A stretch of DNA of 21,401 bases from JAAYCI01 sp031551695 (GCA_031551695.1 JAVBNG010000065.1:1-21401), one strand, 5' to 3'; positions 1 to 8,336 are shown, numbered from the stretch's first letter. Translations and numbers: made by a program. The notes: generated from the letters alone by a model not told the origin.

Positions 1-1066
1 CTGTAAGCACTTCTGCCTCGCCGTAGGCAAACGTGACGTTTTCAAAGGCCACGCTGTGGGGCCGGGCCTTTTCCAAAGTGGCGGTGCCCTCGGTGGTGGC
101 GGGCAGGTCCATGATCTTCTGGATGCGCGTTGTGCCGGACATGATCTGGTTGAACATCTGGGCAAAGGACATCAGGCTCAAAAGGCTGGAGAGGAACACC
201 ATGCCCATGATCATGAAAAACAGGTAGGTGCCCACCGGCAGGCTTCCCCGCAAAAACAGCCAGCCGCCCAGCGGCAGGGTGAACAGCACGCCGCTTTCCA
301 CCAGCGCCACAAAAATGCCGTAGGTGTATCCCTGGTCCCGGGTGCAGCGCTTCCAGAAGGTGTTGTACTCGGTCACCGTGTCGGCATATTCTTTGTAGCT
401 TTCCGCCGTCAGGTTAAAAGTCTTCATCACCGGCATGCCGGTGATGAACTGCATGATGGTGGCGTTCAATTTGCCCAAAAGGCGGTGGTAGATGGTCATC
501 TGCTTGCCGGTGACGGCCATGGCAATCATCTGAACGAGGAACCCCAGCACCACCGGTGCCAATATGCACAGCGCCATGGGTACGCTTAGGGTGCAAAGAT
601 AGATGAAAACGATGATGGGTGTGCAAATGGCGGCGGTGAGGTCCGGGATCTGGTGGGCCAAAAACCGCTCGATGCGCTCCACGTCCTCGATGACCACCTT
701 TTTGATTTCGCCCGAGGCGGTGCCGGTGAAAAAGCCGAGGTTCACCCGGCCAATGTGCCGGCTGATGGCGGTGCGCACATTGTACAGCGTGTTGAAGGCC
801 CCGAGATGGGAAAAGGTTCCCGAGATGATGGCAAACAGGAACTTGCCCAGGATGGCCAGTGCGGCAATGAGCCCATAGCGGATGGCAACGTCGATGTCGG
901 CGCCTCCCGCAAACAGGAACATCAACACCCGGTACACCATGACATAAGGCACAAACGCGCACAGGGTGCCCATCACGGAAAAAACGGCAGAAAGCAGCAG
1001 AAAAAACTTCTGCCTTCCCGCAAGCTTCATCAAATACCCGATTCCCGACGATAATCTTCCTTCCAT
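1..1066 (-). CDS. ABC transporter, exporter-fold permease/ATPase half-transporter (C-terminus outside window)
   Basis: The first 355 codons of a fused membrane/ATPase half-transporter are present. ATG at 1066 follows an AGGAGG site. About six membrane segments fill residues 15-310, with the motif SGEIKKVV in the first cytoplasmic loop region. The ATPase domain is just beginning (FENVTFAYGEAEVLT) at the window edge, so Walker A, signature and Walker B motifs are not visible. The permease resembles the two half-transporters at 4705-8261, so it probably belongs to the same YbtP/YbtQ/IrtAB-like group. Such proteins work as dimers in the cytoplasmic membrane, and a partner gene is expected to the left. 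It lies 105 bases after a TetR gene and has its own palindromic site upstream. Substrate is unknown; a metal chelate is inferred from context only. Confidence 0.9.
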   Translation of the reverse strand, partial: MEGRLSSGIGYLMKLAGRQKFFLLLSAVFSVMGTLCAFVPYVMVYRVLMFLFAGGADIDVAIRYGLIAALAILGKFLFAIISGTFSHLGAFNTLYNVRTAISRHIGRVNLGFFTGTASGEIKKVVIEDVERIERFLAHQIPDLTAAICTPIIVFIYLCTLSVPMALCILAPVVLGFLVQMIAMAVTGKQMTIYHRLLGKLNATIMQFITGMPVMKTFNLTAESYKEYADTVTEYNTFWKRCTRDQGYTYGIFVALVESGVLFTLPLGGWLFLRGSLPVGTYLFFMIMGMVFLSSLLSLMSFAQMFNQIMSGTTRIQKIMDLPATTEGTATLEKARPHSVAFENVTFAYGEAEVLT

Positions 1067-1096
1067 ATGCGCCTCCTGTGTAATGCGTTTAAAAAT

Positions 1097-1112
1097 GTTA
1101 GCAACTGCTAAC
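1097..1112. promoter_or_regulatory. Palindromic operator candidate, GTTAG-N6-CTAAC, site 1
   Basis: The 16-base site has perfect 7-base arms, GTTAGCA and TGCTAAC, around AC. It sits 31-46 bases upstream of the ABC gene starting at 1066. On the minus strand, TGC followed by TAACAT could be an extended -10, so a bound protein would block the promoter. Near-identical sites occur at 12814-12829 and 8321-8336, each upstream of an ABC transporter. The cognate regulator is not identified. Confidence 0.65.
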
Positions 1113-1128
1113 TCATGCTTTTTATTTT

Positions 1129-1153
1129 GCCCTTCGCCAAAAAGGCGAAGGGC
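1129..1153 (-). terminator. Strong hairpin between TetR gene and ABC gene, possible terminator
   Basis: Perfect 10-base arms (GCCCTTCGCC and GGCGAAGGGC) flank a 5-base loop, 18 bases past the TetR stop codon. No U-tract follows on the minus strand (the next bases are A-rich), so it is not a classic intrinsic terminator. It may instead be a partial terminator or an mRNA stabiliser separating the two genes. Confidence 0.4.
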
Positions 1154-1171
1154 TGTGTTTATATTCAGGGC

Positions 1172-1789
1172 CTATGCCAACATCAGGCTTTTCCAGCCAC
1201 CGGTAAAAAAGCTGGAAACACGATCCAGCAGGCGCTGGGCATCCGCGCGGGGGATGTCGTGCAGCACCAGCTCGTACAGGCAGGAAAACTGTGCGTTGAT
1301 GACCAAGTGCAACTCGTCCCGCTGCAACTCGCGTACCGGGTAGCCCAGCTTGCGCGCCAGTTGGATATATTGAAGCGTCAAATCCACGTCCGTTTCCACA
1401 AGGGTATGGGTGAAGCGCTCATAGGGTGTTTGCTCCGATGCGGAGATGAGCAGCTTGAAAGTGTCGAAGTGTTGGTAGATATAATCGGTAAAAGTTTCCA
1501 TCGACGAAGCGGAGCTTTCCCAAATAGTGTCCATGCCGCCTTGCTCCAGCTGCCGGAAATGCTGTTCCGCCGCCTCATGGTAGCTCCTGAGGAACTCGCT
1601 GTAAACCGGTTCCACCAGCGCAGCAAACAGGGCGTCCTTGTCTGCAAAGTGCCGGTACAGCGCCCCGGTGGTAACGCCCGCCCCCTGGGCAATGCGCCGC
1701 AAAGACGCGCCCTCGAAGCCGTGCTGCAAAAACTCGGCCTTGGCGCTTTCCAGAATATCCTGCACGGTTTGCGTGGAATCGGCGGGCAT
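1172..1789 (-). CDS. TetR/AcrR family transcriptional regulator
   Basis: The protein is 205 aa, usual for TetR. The N-terminal DNA-binding domain has the typical helix-turn-helix (SLRRIAQGAGVTTGALYRHF, about residues 29-48). The all-helical C-terminal half should bind an effector. The start chosen is ATG at 1789 (MPADSTQTV), which has GAGG upstream. An in-frame start at 1864 would put translation upstream of the promoter described at 1832-1860, so it is rejected. A perfect palindrome overlaps the -10 of that promoter, which implies autorepression. The gene follows the ECF ATPase gene and precedes another ABC transporter, which it most likely also controls, by readthrough or directly. The effector is unknown. 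Confidence 0.92.
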   Translation of the reverse strand: MPADSTQTVQDILESAKAEFLQHGFEGASLRRIAQGAGVTTGALYRHFADKDALFAALVEPVYSEFLRSYHEAAEQHFRQLEQGGMDTIWESSASSMETFTDYIYQHFDTFKLLISASEQTPYERFTHTLVETDVDLTLQYIQLARKLGYPVRELQRDELHLVINAQFSCLYELVLHDIPRADAQRLLDRVSSFFTGGWKSLMLA

Positions 1790-1815
1790 ACACACCTCGC
1801 AGAGTGGAAACAGCA

Positions 1816-1838
1816 GTATGATAACACCGTTATCATAC
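1816..1838. promoter_or_regulatory. TetR operator: perfect inverted repeat over the -10
   Basis: Arms GTATGATAAC and GTTATCATAC are exact reverse complements separated by three bases (ACC). The site covers the -10 hexamer and the expected start of transcription of the TetR gene, 27 bases upstream of its ATG. This is standard TetR-family self-repression geometry. The arms resemble a Fur half-site (TGATAA), but the 3-base centre does not fit the 7-1-7 Fur box. Confidence 0.75.
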
Positions 1839-1860
1839 CGTGCGCCAAACGATTTGTCAA
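1832..1860 (-). promoter_or_regulatory. Sigma-A promoter of the TetR gene
   Basis: The minus strand carries TTGACA (1860-1855), a 17-base spacer and TATGAT (1837-1832), nearly perfect consensus. It begins 17 bases after the stop codon of the ECF ATPase gene, so the TetR gene is a separate transcription unit even if some readthrough occurs. Confidence 0.8.
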
Positions 1861-1876
1861 GCAATGAATTCTGCGC

Positions 1877-3322
1877 CTATAGCGCTTCATCTACAGGTAC
1901 GCCCACTCCCACTTCGCTGTGATATTTCACGCGGCCCTCATGCATGTACACTACGCTGTCAGCCACAAGGTTGATGAACTCAAGGTCGTGGGTGATGAGC
2001 AGCACGGCTTTCCCGGCGGCGGCCAGGGTTTTTAATATTTCCGCCACAGCGCGCATGTGGTGTCCGTCCAGCCCGCTGGTAGGCTCGTCCAGCACCAGTA
2101 GCGGCACGTCCCTGATAGCGGCGGCCGCCAGCAGCACCCGCTGTTTTTGCCCGCCGGAAAGGGTGTTTGGGTGGCGGCCGAGCAGCTCGCCCAGCCCCAG
2201 CAGGGCCACGGTTTCTTTCACGCGGCTGTCCTCTGCGCGCAGCGGGGTGCCCAGCAAAATCTCCTCCCGCACCGTGGGGGTGTACAGCTGGTAGTCCACG
2301 TCCTGCTGCACCAAAAAGCTGCTGCGGATGCGCCGTTTTCGCCGCACAGGTACGCTGTTTACACACACGGCACCGGTGCTTTTTTTTTGCATGCCGGTGA
2401 TGATTTTACACAAGCTGGTTTTGCCCGCGCCGTTGCTGCCTGTAATGGCGGTGATGTGTCCCGCGGCGCAGCCCAGGGTAACGTCGTTCAAAATCTGTGT
2501 GTCGGCCAGGCGCAGGCTGACTCCGCTGGCCTGCACCGGACAGCCGTTATAGGCGCGGATGCGCCCAGCTACATGCAGCGGCGGTGTTTGGAAAAAGCGC
2601 AGGCCCAGTTCCACCAGCCTGCACTCCGGCAAAGCCAGCGCTTGCGCGCGGCTGCATTCCTTCACAATTTTCCCGTTTTCCATCACCAGCAGGCGGTCGA
2701 ATACATCCCGCAGGTAATGCAGCCTGTGCTCCGACACCACGATGGTGTGCCCCGCGTGTTTCAGGCGGCGCAAAAACTCGGCCAAATGGGCGGTGGAGGC
2801 TGTGTCCAAATTGGCTGATGGTTCATCCAGCACCAGCCCCCGCGGGCGCAGCGCGCACACCGAGGCGATGGCCACCTTCTGCTTTTCCCCGCTGGAGAGG
2901 GTCGCCATCTCGCGGCCAAATAACCTTGTGACGCCCAGCGGCTCGCTCACCTCCCACAGCCGCTCGTGCTGCAGGGCGCGCTCCACGCAGTGATTTTCCA
3001 TCCCCAGCACAATCTCGTCCCGCACCCGCTTTGCAAAAAACTGGCTGCGCGGGTCTTGAAACACACTGCCCAGGGCAAGGCCCATTTCATCCAGCGTGAT
3101 GGTTTTGGAGTCTTTTCCATCCAGCAAATAGGCGCCGTCCAGCTTGCCGCCGTAAAACTTGGGGCACAGGCCGTTCAGCACGCGGGTGAGGGTGGTTTTG
3201 CCGCAGCCGCTTTGCCCGGTGACGACGACACACTCGCCGGGGGCGATGGATAGGTCCACGCCGCAAAGGCTTTTTTGCGCCGCCCCGTTGTATGTGAACG
3301 AAAGGCCTGCAAGCTCAATCAT
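1877..3322 (-). CDS. ECF transporter dual ATPase (two fused ABC ATPase domains)
   Basis: The 481-residue protein carries two complete ABC ATPase domains in tandem and is the energising subunit of an ECF importer. Domain 1 has Walker A GQSGCGKT (36-43), signature LSSGE (142-146) and Walker B LVLDEP (163-168). Domain 2 has Walker A GSNGAGKT (295-302), signature LSGGQ (388-392) and Walker B LLVLDEP (408-414). The fusion replaces the usual EcfA/EcfA' pair. ATG at 3322 overlaps the stop of the T-component gene (ATGA), so translation is coupled. A longer in-frame start at 3361 lies inside that gene and is rejected. It is the last gene of the five-gene operon. Domain 1 has LSSGE instead of LSGGE, a mild variation also met in this family. 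Confidence 0.93.
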   Translation of the reverse strand: MIELAGLSFTYNGAAQKSLCGVDLSIAPGECVVVTGQSGCGKTTLTRVLNGLCPKFYGGKLDGAYLLDGKDSKTITLDEMGLALGSVFQDPRSQFFAKRVRDEIVLGMENHCVERALQHERLWEVSEPLGVTRLFGREMATLSSGEKQKVAIASVCALRPRGLVLDEPSANLDTASTAHLAEFLRRLKHAGHTIVVSEHRLHYLRDVFDRLLVMENGKIVKECSRAQALALPECRLVELGLRFFQTPPLHVAGRIRAYNGCPVQASGVSLRLADTQILNDVTLGCAAGHITAITGSNGAGKTSLCKIITGMQKKSTGAVCVNSVPVRRKRRIRSSFLVQQDVDYQLYTPTVREEILLGTPLRAEDSRVKETVALLGLGELLGRHPNTLSGGQKQRVLLAAAAIRDVPLLVLDEPTSGLDGHHMRAVAEILKTLAAAGKAVLLITHDLEFINLVADSVVYMHEGRVKYHSEVGVGVPVDEAL

Positions 3323-4035
3323 AGCGCCACCCCCAAGCCCAAAACCTTGTCCAGCACCCAAACGGTGGCAATGCCTGCGCTGAACAGCGCCGCCACAGCC
3401 GTGTCGGCTTTGGTAAAGCGCACCGCATCAAAGCTCTCAATCGCGCCCGTCATGCGCACCCCGCGCACCATAGCCGCGGCGGAAAGCTCCTCCGAAATGC
3501 GGGTGGTGCGGATAAGCATGGGCACCAGCGTGCGCTCGAAGTTGGCGGGCAGATGGGCCAGGGTGCCCCAAAACCCCACGCCGGTGCCCCGAAATTTGAG
3601 GGATGAGCGAATGGCCCGCAGCTCATAGCTGATGGTGGGCACATAGCGCAGCAGTACGACGGTGGAGATGCCGAATGCCTTGGGCAGCCGCAGCTTGCTG
3701 AACACGCAGAGCAATGTGCCGGTGGGCGCGTCGGCAATGCCGCCGGCAAAGGCGATGGGGATGAGCATGTGGCGGCCGATATTGGCGAACAGCCACAGAG
3801 TTTCAAACCCGCACACACCCAGCATCGGCCGGGAAAGAACAGTGAGCACCGCATAGGCCAGGGCGAACCCGGCCCCCTGGGCACAGCGGCTCCGCAGCGT
3901 CAGCCAAAGCACGGCAAGGCTCATCATGGCAATGAACCATATCTCGCCTTTGCAGGTAACCACCGCCACAGCGGCAAGCAGCAGCAGCCACAGCGATACC
4001 CGCAGGTCAGCGTTTTTTACGGCATTCACAGCCAT
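3319..4035 (-). CDS. ECF transporter transmembrane (T) component, EcfT/CbiQ family
   Basis: The product is a 238-residue membrane protein with about five to six hydrophobic segments, the usual size for EcfT. Near residues 187-192 it has AAMVRG, matching the Ala-Arg-Gly type coupling motif that EcfT uses to contact the ATPases. An earlier charged loop (AIRSSLKFRG, about 141-150) is the likely first coupling motif. The start ATG at 4035 shares one base with the stop of the S-component gene (TGATG). The first Met of the longer open frame (4101) lies inside that gene and is unlikely. The 3' end overlaps the ATPase gene. It links the S component to the ATPases in the cytoplasmic membrane. Confidence 0.92.
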   Translation of the reverse strand: MAVNAVKNADLRVSLWLLLLAAVAVVTCKGEIWFIAMMSLAVLWLTLRSRCAQGAGFALAYAVLTVLSRPMLGVCGFETLWLFANIGRHMLIPIAFAGGIADAPTGTLLCVFSKLRLPKAFGISTVVLLRYVPTISYELRAIRSSLKFRGTGVGFWGTLAHLPANFERTLVPMLIRTTRISEELSAAAMVRGVRMTGAIESFDAVRFTKADTAVAALFSAGIATVWVLDKVLGLGVAL

Positions 4036-4646
4036 CACGCGCCCTCGACGATGCCCGCCGGCCGGAAGTGCTTTTTCAGCATCTTGTAGCCAAGGAAGCA
4101 ACCCAGCACAGCACCCACAATGGTGACCGCTACACCGATGAGGATGTTGGCGGATGAATATACCGCGAAGACGCTGTCCACATATTCCTGCGTGAGGCCG
4201 TTCGCCAGCATGGTTGCAGTCATCTGCTCCCTGGTTGTCATGAGCATCACGATGGGGGCGAACATGACCCCCACGCCGTATACCGCGTAGGCAATTGTAA
4301 GGCGCACCGGGCTGTGGTAGCCGCCCTTCAGCATCAGCAGCTCGCGCACCACGCCAATGCCGAAAATCATCAGGCTAATGAGGATCATGCCGTTGGTGAT
4401 GAAGTAATAAACGGCAAACAGGAACGAGAACAAAAGCTGGGTGCCGTAACGGGGCGCTTTCGAGACCATCAGCATATAAATGGGCCCGCACAAAAGCATG
4501 TCGATGCCGCCCACCAGCCACAGCACCAGCAACAGGTTGGCGGCAAAGGGCAGCACCACAACGGTGTTGATGACAATGCAAAGTGCAGTGAGCAGTGTTA
4601 CAAGAATGACGTCTTTCAAGCCGATGAACTTGCGCGTCTTTTTCAT
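4035..4646 (-). CDS. ECF transporter substrate-binding (S) component, Trep_Strep/MptD-like
   Basis: A 203-residue, very hydrophobic protein with about five to six membrane segments and a basic N-terminus (MKKTRKFIGLKDVILVTLL), typical of ECF S components. The overall pattern matches the Trep_Strep (MptD) family from memory. Its T and ATPase partners follow immediately. ATG at 4646 has a GGAGG site nine bases upstream. It lies 58 bases after the second YbtPQ-like ABC gene, with no terminator between, so it is probably co-transcribed. The S component decides the substrate. Members near paired exporter-fold ABC proteins are linked to haem or metal uptake in streptococci (sia locus, from memory), but the substrate here is unproven. 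Confidence 0.85.
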   Translation of the reverse strand: MKKTRKFIGLKDVILVTLLTALCIVINTVVVLPFAANLLLVLWLVGGIDMLLCGPIYMLMVSKAPRYGTQLLFSFLFAVYYFITNGMILISLMIFGIGVVRELLMLKGGYHSPVRLTIAYAVYGVGVMFAPIVMLMTTREQMTATMLANGLTQEYVDSVFAVYSSANILIGVAVTIVGAVLGCFLGYKMLKKHFRPAGIVEGA

Positions 4647-4704
4647 ACTTCGATTCCTCCATCATATTGTCAATTATAAGTGGTTTCAGCAGTGACCTAT
4701 TGTC

Positions 4705-6438
4705 TTAGATATTCCAGTCCTTCGCCTGGTTTTGCAGGCCCCACAGCCTGTGGTAAGCGCCCTGCCGTTCCATCAGTTCTTCATGGGTGCCAGCTTCCTG
4801 TACGCCGCCGTCTGCCATCACCAAAATCTGGTGGGCGTTCTGCACCGTTTTCAGTCGGTGGGCAATCATCACCACAGTGCGGTTTTGCACGAGCTGTCCG
4901 ATGGCCCGCTGGATGAGCACCTCATTTTTGGCGTCGAGGGACGCGGTGGGCTCGTCCAACAGCAAGATGGGCGCGTTTTTGAGGATGGCACGTGCGATGG
5001 AGATGCGCTGTTTCTCCCCACCGCTCAAAGTGCTGCCCCCTTCGCCCACTACGGTGTCGTACCCCTCGGGCATCGCCATGATAAAGTCGTGGCACTGGGC
5101 GCGTTTTGCCGCGTCAACCATCTCAGCCTCGCTCGCATCCTTGCGGCCGAACAGGATGTTCTCGCGGATGGTGTCATGGAACAGGTACACGTCCTGCAGC
5201 ACCATGGAGATGTTGTCCAGCCACGCGTCGGCGGAAAGCTGCGCCAGCGCCTTGCCGCCGCAGGTGATTTTCCCACCGCCTACGTCCCAAAACCGGGCGA
5301 CGAGGCGGAGTATGGTGGTTTTGCCTCCGCCGGACGGCCCCACGATGGCCGTGAGCCTGCCCGCCGGGATGGTGAAGGAGACGTCTTTCAGCACCTCTTC
5401 GCCCTCTTTGCCGCTGTAGGCAAAGCGCACGTTTTCAAATCGGATGTCGTCGCACGCGTCGGTGTGGGCTTCGCCGTGCATGGCCGGGGCCTGCATCACG
5501 TCGTCGATGCGGCAGGCGGAGACGTAGTGGGTGCGCAGCATCACCATGTAGCGCACCCAGGTGAGGATGGGCGAGAGCACCTTGGTGCCGATGACGATGA
5601 GGCTGAGGTATTCCGCCACGCCAAGGCTGCCGCCCAAAATCAGGTATGCCCCGGCAAAGCACATCAGCGGCAGGCCCACCTGCACAAAGGTGGTGGCCAG
5701 GTTCATCAGGGTGCCGCCCACGGTCTCGGCGTGCAGGTTTATTTTCATCAGGTGGCGGTAGGCGTCCTTCAGCTTGCCAAAGCCCTCGCCGTTCTGGTTG
5801 TAGGCCTTCAGCGTTTTCATGCCCAGCAAATACTCGTTCAGGTAAGTGGCCGTGCGGTCCCTTGCCTCGATGTTGCTCAGGGTGAGCTTTGTGGTGAGCC
5901 GCATGGACAGCGCGATGATGAGCGCCGCCACCGGGATGCAAATGTACAGCGCCAGCGCCATGGCGGGATTAAATAGGAACATTACCACCCCGGTAAACAC
6001 GCAGGAAAACACCACCGCCCAAATGCCGGTGAACATGGCCACCATGCTTTGTTCCACGGCCAAAAAGTCGCCGGTGAAGGTGTTGATGAGTTCGCCGGAC
6101 TCTTTTTTGAGAAAATAACCCAGCGGCAGCGTGCGCAGCTTTTTGACGAAATCTGTCTTGTTTTCGGCAGAGTGGGTGGTGGCGGGCAGGAAGGTATTCA
6201 AAAACGTGCCGGTGCTGAGGAAAAACTGCACCACTGCAAGCCCCGCCAAAATGGCCGCCACCACCCAAAGGCCGCCGATGTTTGCCGGGGCGGCAAAGGC
6301 CAGCACGATGAAGTTGATGGCAAAATAGGTGGCCACTGCCGGGAAGCTCATGAACAGGCTTTCGAGGAACAGCCACACCGTGGGGCGCACCATCTGCCCC
6401 AGGTGGCCGCAGGTAAACTTGCGGATGACCTCCTTCAT
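4705..6438 (-). CDS. ABC half-transporter, permease-ATPase fusion (YbtP/IrtA-like), second of a pair
   Basis: The protein is 577 aa. An exporter-type membrane domain (about residues 18-300, six helices) precedes an ATPase domain. Walker A is GPSGGGKT (367-374), the signature LSGGE (471-475), Walker B ILLLDE (491-496), a normal D-loop ASLD, and the H-loop His 527. ATG at 6438 overlaps the stop of the preceding half-transporter (ATGA) and has a GGAGGTG site. A longer open frame reaching 7458 is only antisense-frame read-through into the preceding gene and is rejected. The coupled pair should form a heterodimer. The GGGK Walker A and FWDVGGGKIT context resemble the siderophore-importing YbtPQ/IrtAB group, exporters by fold but importers by function. 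Substrate is inferred only. Confidence 0.92.
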   Translation of the reverse strand: MKEVIRKFTCGHLGQMVRPTVWLFLESLFMSFPAVATYFAINFIVLAFAAPANIGGLWVVAAILAGLAVVQFFLSTGTFLNTFLPATTHSAENKTDFVKKLRTLPLGYFLKKESGELINTFTGDFLAVEQSMVAMFTGIWAVVFSCVFTGVVMFLFNPAMALALYICIPVAALIIALSMRLTTKLTLSNIEARDRTATYLNEYLLGMKTLKAYNQNGEGFGKLKDAYRHLMKINLHAETVGGTLMNLATTFVQVGLPLMCFAGAYLILGGSLGVAEYLSLIVIGTKVLSPILTWVRYMVMLRTHYVSACRIDDVMQAPAMHGEAHTDACDDIRFENVRFAYSGKEGEEVLKDVSFTIPAGRLTAIVGPSGGGKTTILRLVARFWDVGGGKITCGGKALAQLSADAWLDNISMVLQDVYLFHDTIRENILFGRKDASEAEMVDAAKRAQCHDFIMAMPEGYDTVVGEGGSTLSGGEKQRISIARAILKNAPILLLDEPTASLDAKNEVLIQRAIGQLVQNRTVVMIAHRLKTVQNAHQILVMADGGVQEAGTHEELMERQGAYHRLWGLQNQAKDWNI

Positions 6439-8261
6439 GCGCCCACCTCCTGTTTTGCGGTTTCGCCGGGCAGTTCGATGGCCCAGGCATCGGCCTCGTG
6501 CTGCAACTGCCACAGCGTGCGGTATTCCGTGTTGTCGGCCAGCAATTCGCCGTGGGTGCCGCGCTCGGTGATGCGCCCGCTGTGCAGCAACAGTATCTGG
6601 TCCGCCTCGCGGATGCTTTGCAGCCGGTGTGCGATGATGATGACGGTTTTGCCCTTCACCAGGTTTTTGATGGCCTGCTGGATGAGGTTTTCGTTCTCGG
6701 CGTCGGAGTAGGCCAGCGCCTCGTCCAGCACCACAACGGGCGAGCCTTTGAGGATGGACCGCGCAATGGAAACCCGCTGGGCCTCGCCGCCGGACAGGCT
6801 GGCCCCGCCCGTGCCAATGCGGGTTTGGTAGCCGTTTGGCAGCGCCATAATAAAGTCGTGGCATTGGGCGGCTTTGGCGGCCGCCTCCACCTGCTGTTGC
6901 GGGCAGGGCCGGTCCATGGTGATGTTGCCGAGGATGGTGTCGGCGAAAATGTAGGTGTCCTGCAGCACGGTGGCCACGTTGTCCATCAGCACGGCGGGGT
7001 CCATCTCGCGGATATCCACCCCGCCGAGGGTGATGCCGCCCGCCTCCACATCCCAAAAACGGGAGAGAATCTGGCCGATGGTGCTTTTTCCGCCGCCGGA
7101 CGGACCAACCAATGCGGTCATTTTTCCCTGCGGTGCGGTGAAGGTGATGCCCGACAATGCCATCACACGCAGCGGGTCGTCCATATCCTGGTAGGAGAAG
7201 GAGACATCGTGAAAGGCCACATCCCAGCTTTGGGGCATTTGTGGCACCCGCGGCGCGGGAACTGGCTCCGTTTCCAGAATGGCGTCGATGGCGTCCAGCC
7301 CCACGGCCAGCATGCCCATCTGGCTGCCATAGTTGACGCAGGTCATCAGCGGGTCGTAAATGGCAGGGGTGATGATGAGGGCCATCAGCACGGCCAACAG
7401 CGTGGCGGGCGCCGGATTTTGCACAATGAGCAGCACCCCCACCGGCAGCACAAAGCAAAGCAGGCTCAGCACGATGGTTTTGTACAGGCTCATGGGCACG
7501 GCGCTGCGCCTGTACTGGCGAAGTTCCCAGGTTTTGAATTGGTTGATGTTGTCATCCAGTCCCCGGGTGACGGTGCCGGTGAGGCCAAACAGCTTCACCT
7601 CGGCCATGCCCTTCACATATTCCGAAAAGGCGCCCGTCATATCCTTGGACGCCGTGGATACATCCACCCACAGCTGCTTGGCCTTTTTGCCGCCAAAAAC
7701 GGCGAGTTGCATGGCAAGACCTGCCACAACAGCCAGGAGCACCGTAAGGGCCAGCCAGCCGTTCAATACGAACAGGCTGACAAACAGGGCCGCCAGCACA
7801 AAGGCCGAGCCGATGATATCCGGCAGCATATGGGCAACAAAGCCCTCGATTTTTTCGATGTTCTCATCCATGGTCTTTTGTACGCCGCCGGTGGTGTTAT
7901 TTGCGAAAAAGCCGATGGACAAACGCCCGATGTGCTCCATCACCTTCACACGGAAGTTGTACAGCAGCCGGAACGCCACCCGGTGGCAGCTGTAGCTGCC
8001 ACAAAACGAAAACACCATGTTGGCCAGAATGCTGGCGCCGGCAACGAGGACCCAAAACATCAGCACGGCGCGGGTATCGCTGCCGGGCGGCGGCGTAAGC
8101 AGCTGCCGCGCGATGAAATAGACCGACAAATAGGGCGCCACCCCGGCCAACATGCCGAGGACGGAGGCCGCGCAGCCCGCCACCAAGAGGCCCTTGCCCT
8201 GGGCCGCAATGCCAAACGCCCGGCTGATGACCGACCCTTTCTTTTTCTTTTCCAAAATCAT
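6435..8261 (-). CDS. ABC half-transporter, permease-ATPase fusion (YbtQ/IrtB-like), first of a pair
   Basis: The protein is 608 aa and is the first gene of the operon. Six membrane helices occupy about residues 20-310. The ATPase domain has Walker A GPSGGGKS (386-393), signature LSGGE (489-493), Walker B VVVLDE (509-514) and H-loop His 545. The D-loop is unusual: AYSD (517-520) followed by AENE, instead of SALD. Similar wording (AFADPENE) is recalled from YbtPQ/IrtAB-type transporters, which supports that assignment and suggests asymmetric ATPase sites with its partner at 4705-6438. ATG at 8261 has an AGGGGAT site. A palindrome lies 60-75 bases upstream, and an AraC regulator is divergently transcribed. 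Confidence 0.92.
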   Translation of the reverse strand: MILEKKKKGSVISRAFGIAAQGKGLLVAGCAASVLGMLAGVAPYLSVYFIARQLLTPPPGSDTRAVLMFWVLVAGASILANMVFSFCGSYSCHRVAFRLLYNFRVKVMEHIGRLSIGFFANNTTGGVQKTMDENIEKIEGFVAHMLPDIIGSAFVLAALFVSLFVLNGWLALTVLLAVVAGLAMQLAVFGGKKAKQLWVDVSTASKDMTGAFSEYVKGMAEVKLFGLTGTVTRGLDDNINQFKTWELRQYRRSAVPMSLYKTIVLSLLCFVLPVGVLLIVQNPAPATLLAVLMALIITPAIYDPLMTCVNYGSQMGMLAVGLDAIDAILETEPVPAPRVPQMPQSWDVAFHDVSFSYQDMDDPLRVMALSGITFTAPQGKMTALVGPSGGGKSTIGQILSRFWDVEAGGITLGGVDIREMDPAVLMDNVATVLQDTYIFADTILGNITMDRPCPQQQVEAAAKAAQCHDFIMALPNGYQTRIGTGGASLSGGEAQRVSIARSILKGSPVVVLDEALAYSDAENENLIQQAIKNLVKGKTVIIIAHRLQSIREADQILLLHSGRITERGTHGELLADNTEYRTLWQLQHEADAWAIELPGETAKQEVGA

Positions 8262-8320
8262 ATCCCCTTTCGTTGCCCCGTCACTTTACGGCGGAGAGCA
8301 AATGTGGTACAGTAAACTCG

Positions 8321-8336
8321 GTTAGCACCAACTAAC
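8321..8336. promoter_or_regulatory. Palindromic operator candidate, GTTAG-N6-CTAAC, site 2
   Basis: The outer arms GTTAG and CTAAC are exact and spaced by six bases, as at 1097-1112 and 12814-12829. The centre differs, so 13 of 16 bases match site 1. It lies 60-75 bases upstream of the five-gene transport operon and within the divergent region to the AraC gene. Of the three sites this is the weakest. Confidence 0.55.

Noticed and set aside
1816..1838. Fur box reading of the TetR palindrome
   Set aside because: The centre is three bases instead of one, and it lies on the promoter of a TetR gene, which explains it better.
1816..1838. Terminator for the ECF ATPase gene
   Set aside because: The same palindrome could fold as a 10-pair hairpin, but no U-tract follows and the loop is only three bases; it coincides exactly with a -10.
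4705..7458. 917-codon open frame on the minus strand reaching far into the preceding ABC gene
   Set aside because: The part above 6438 is an off-frame reading of the first half-transporter with no domain content. The true gene starts at ATG 6438 with a ribosome site and ATGA overlap.
6498..8315. 605-codon plus-strand open frame, and other long plus-strand frames at 2147-2818, 4732-5976, 18711-20210 and 20354-21388
   Set aside because: They are antisense to genes with clear conserved motifs, are rich in His, Gln, Arg and Gly, and show no domains. They result from high GC.
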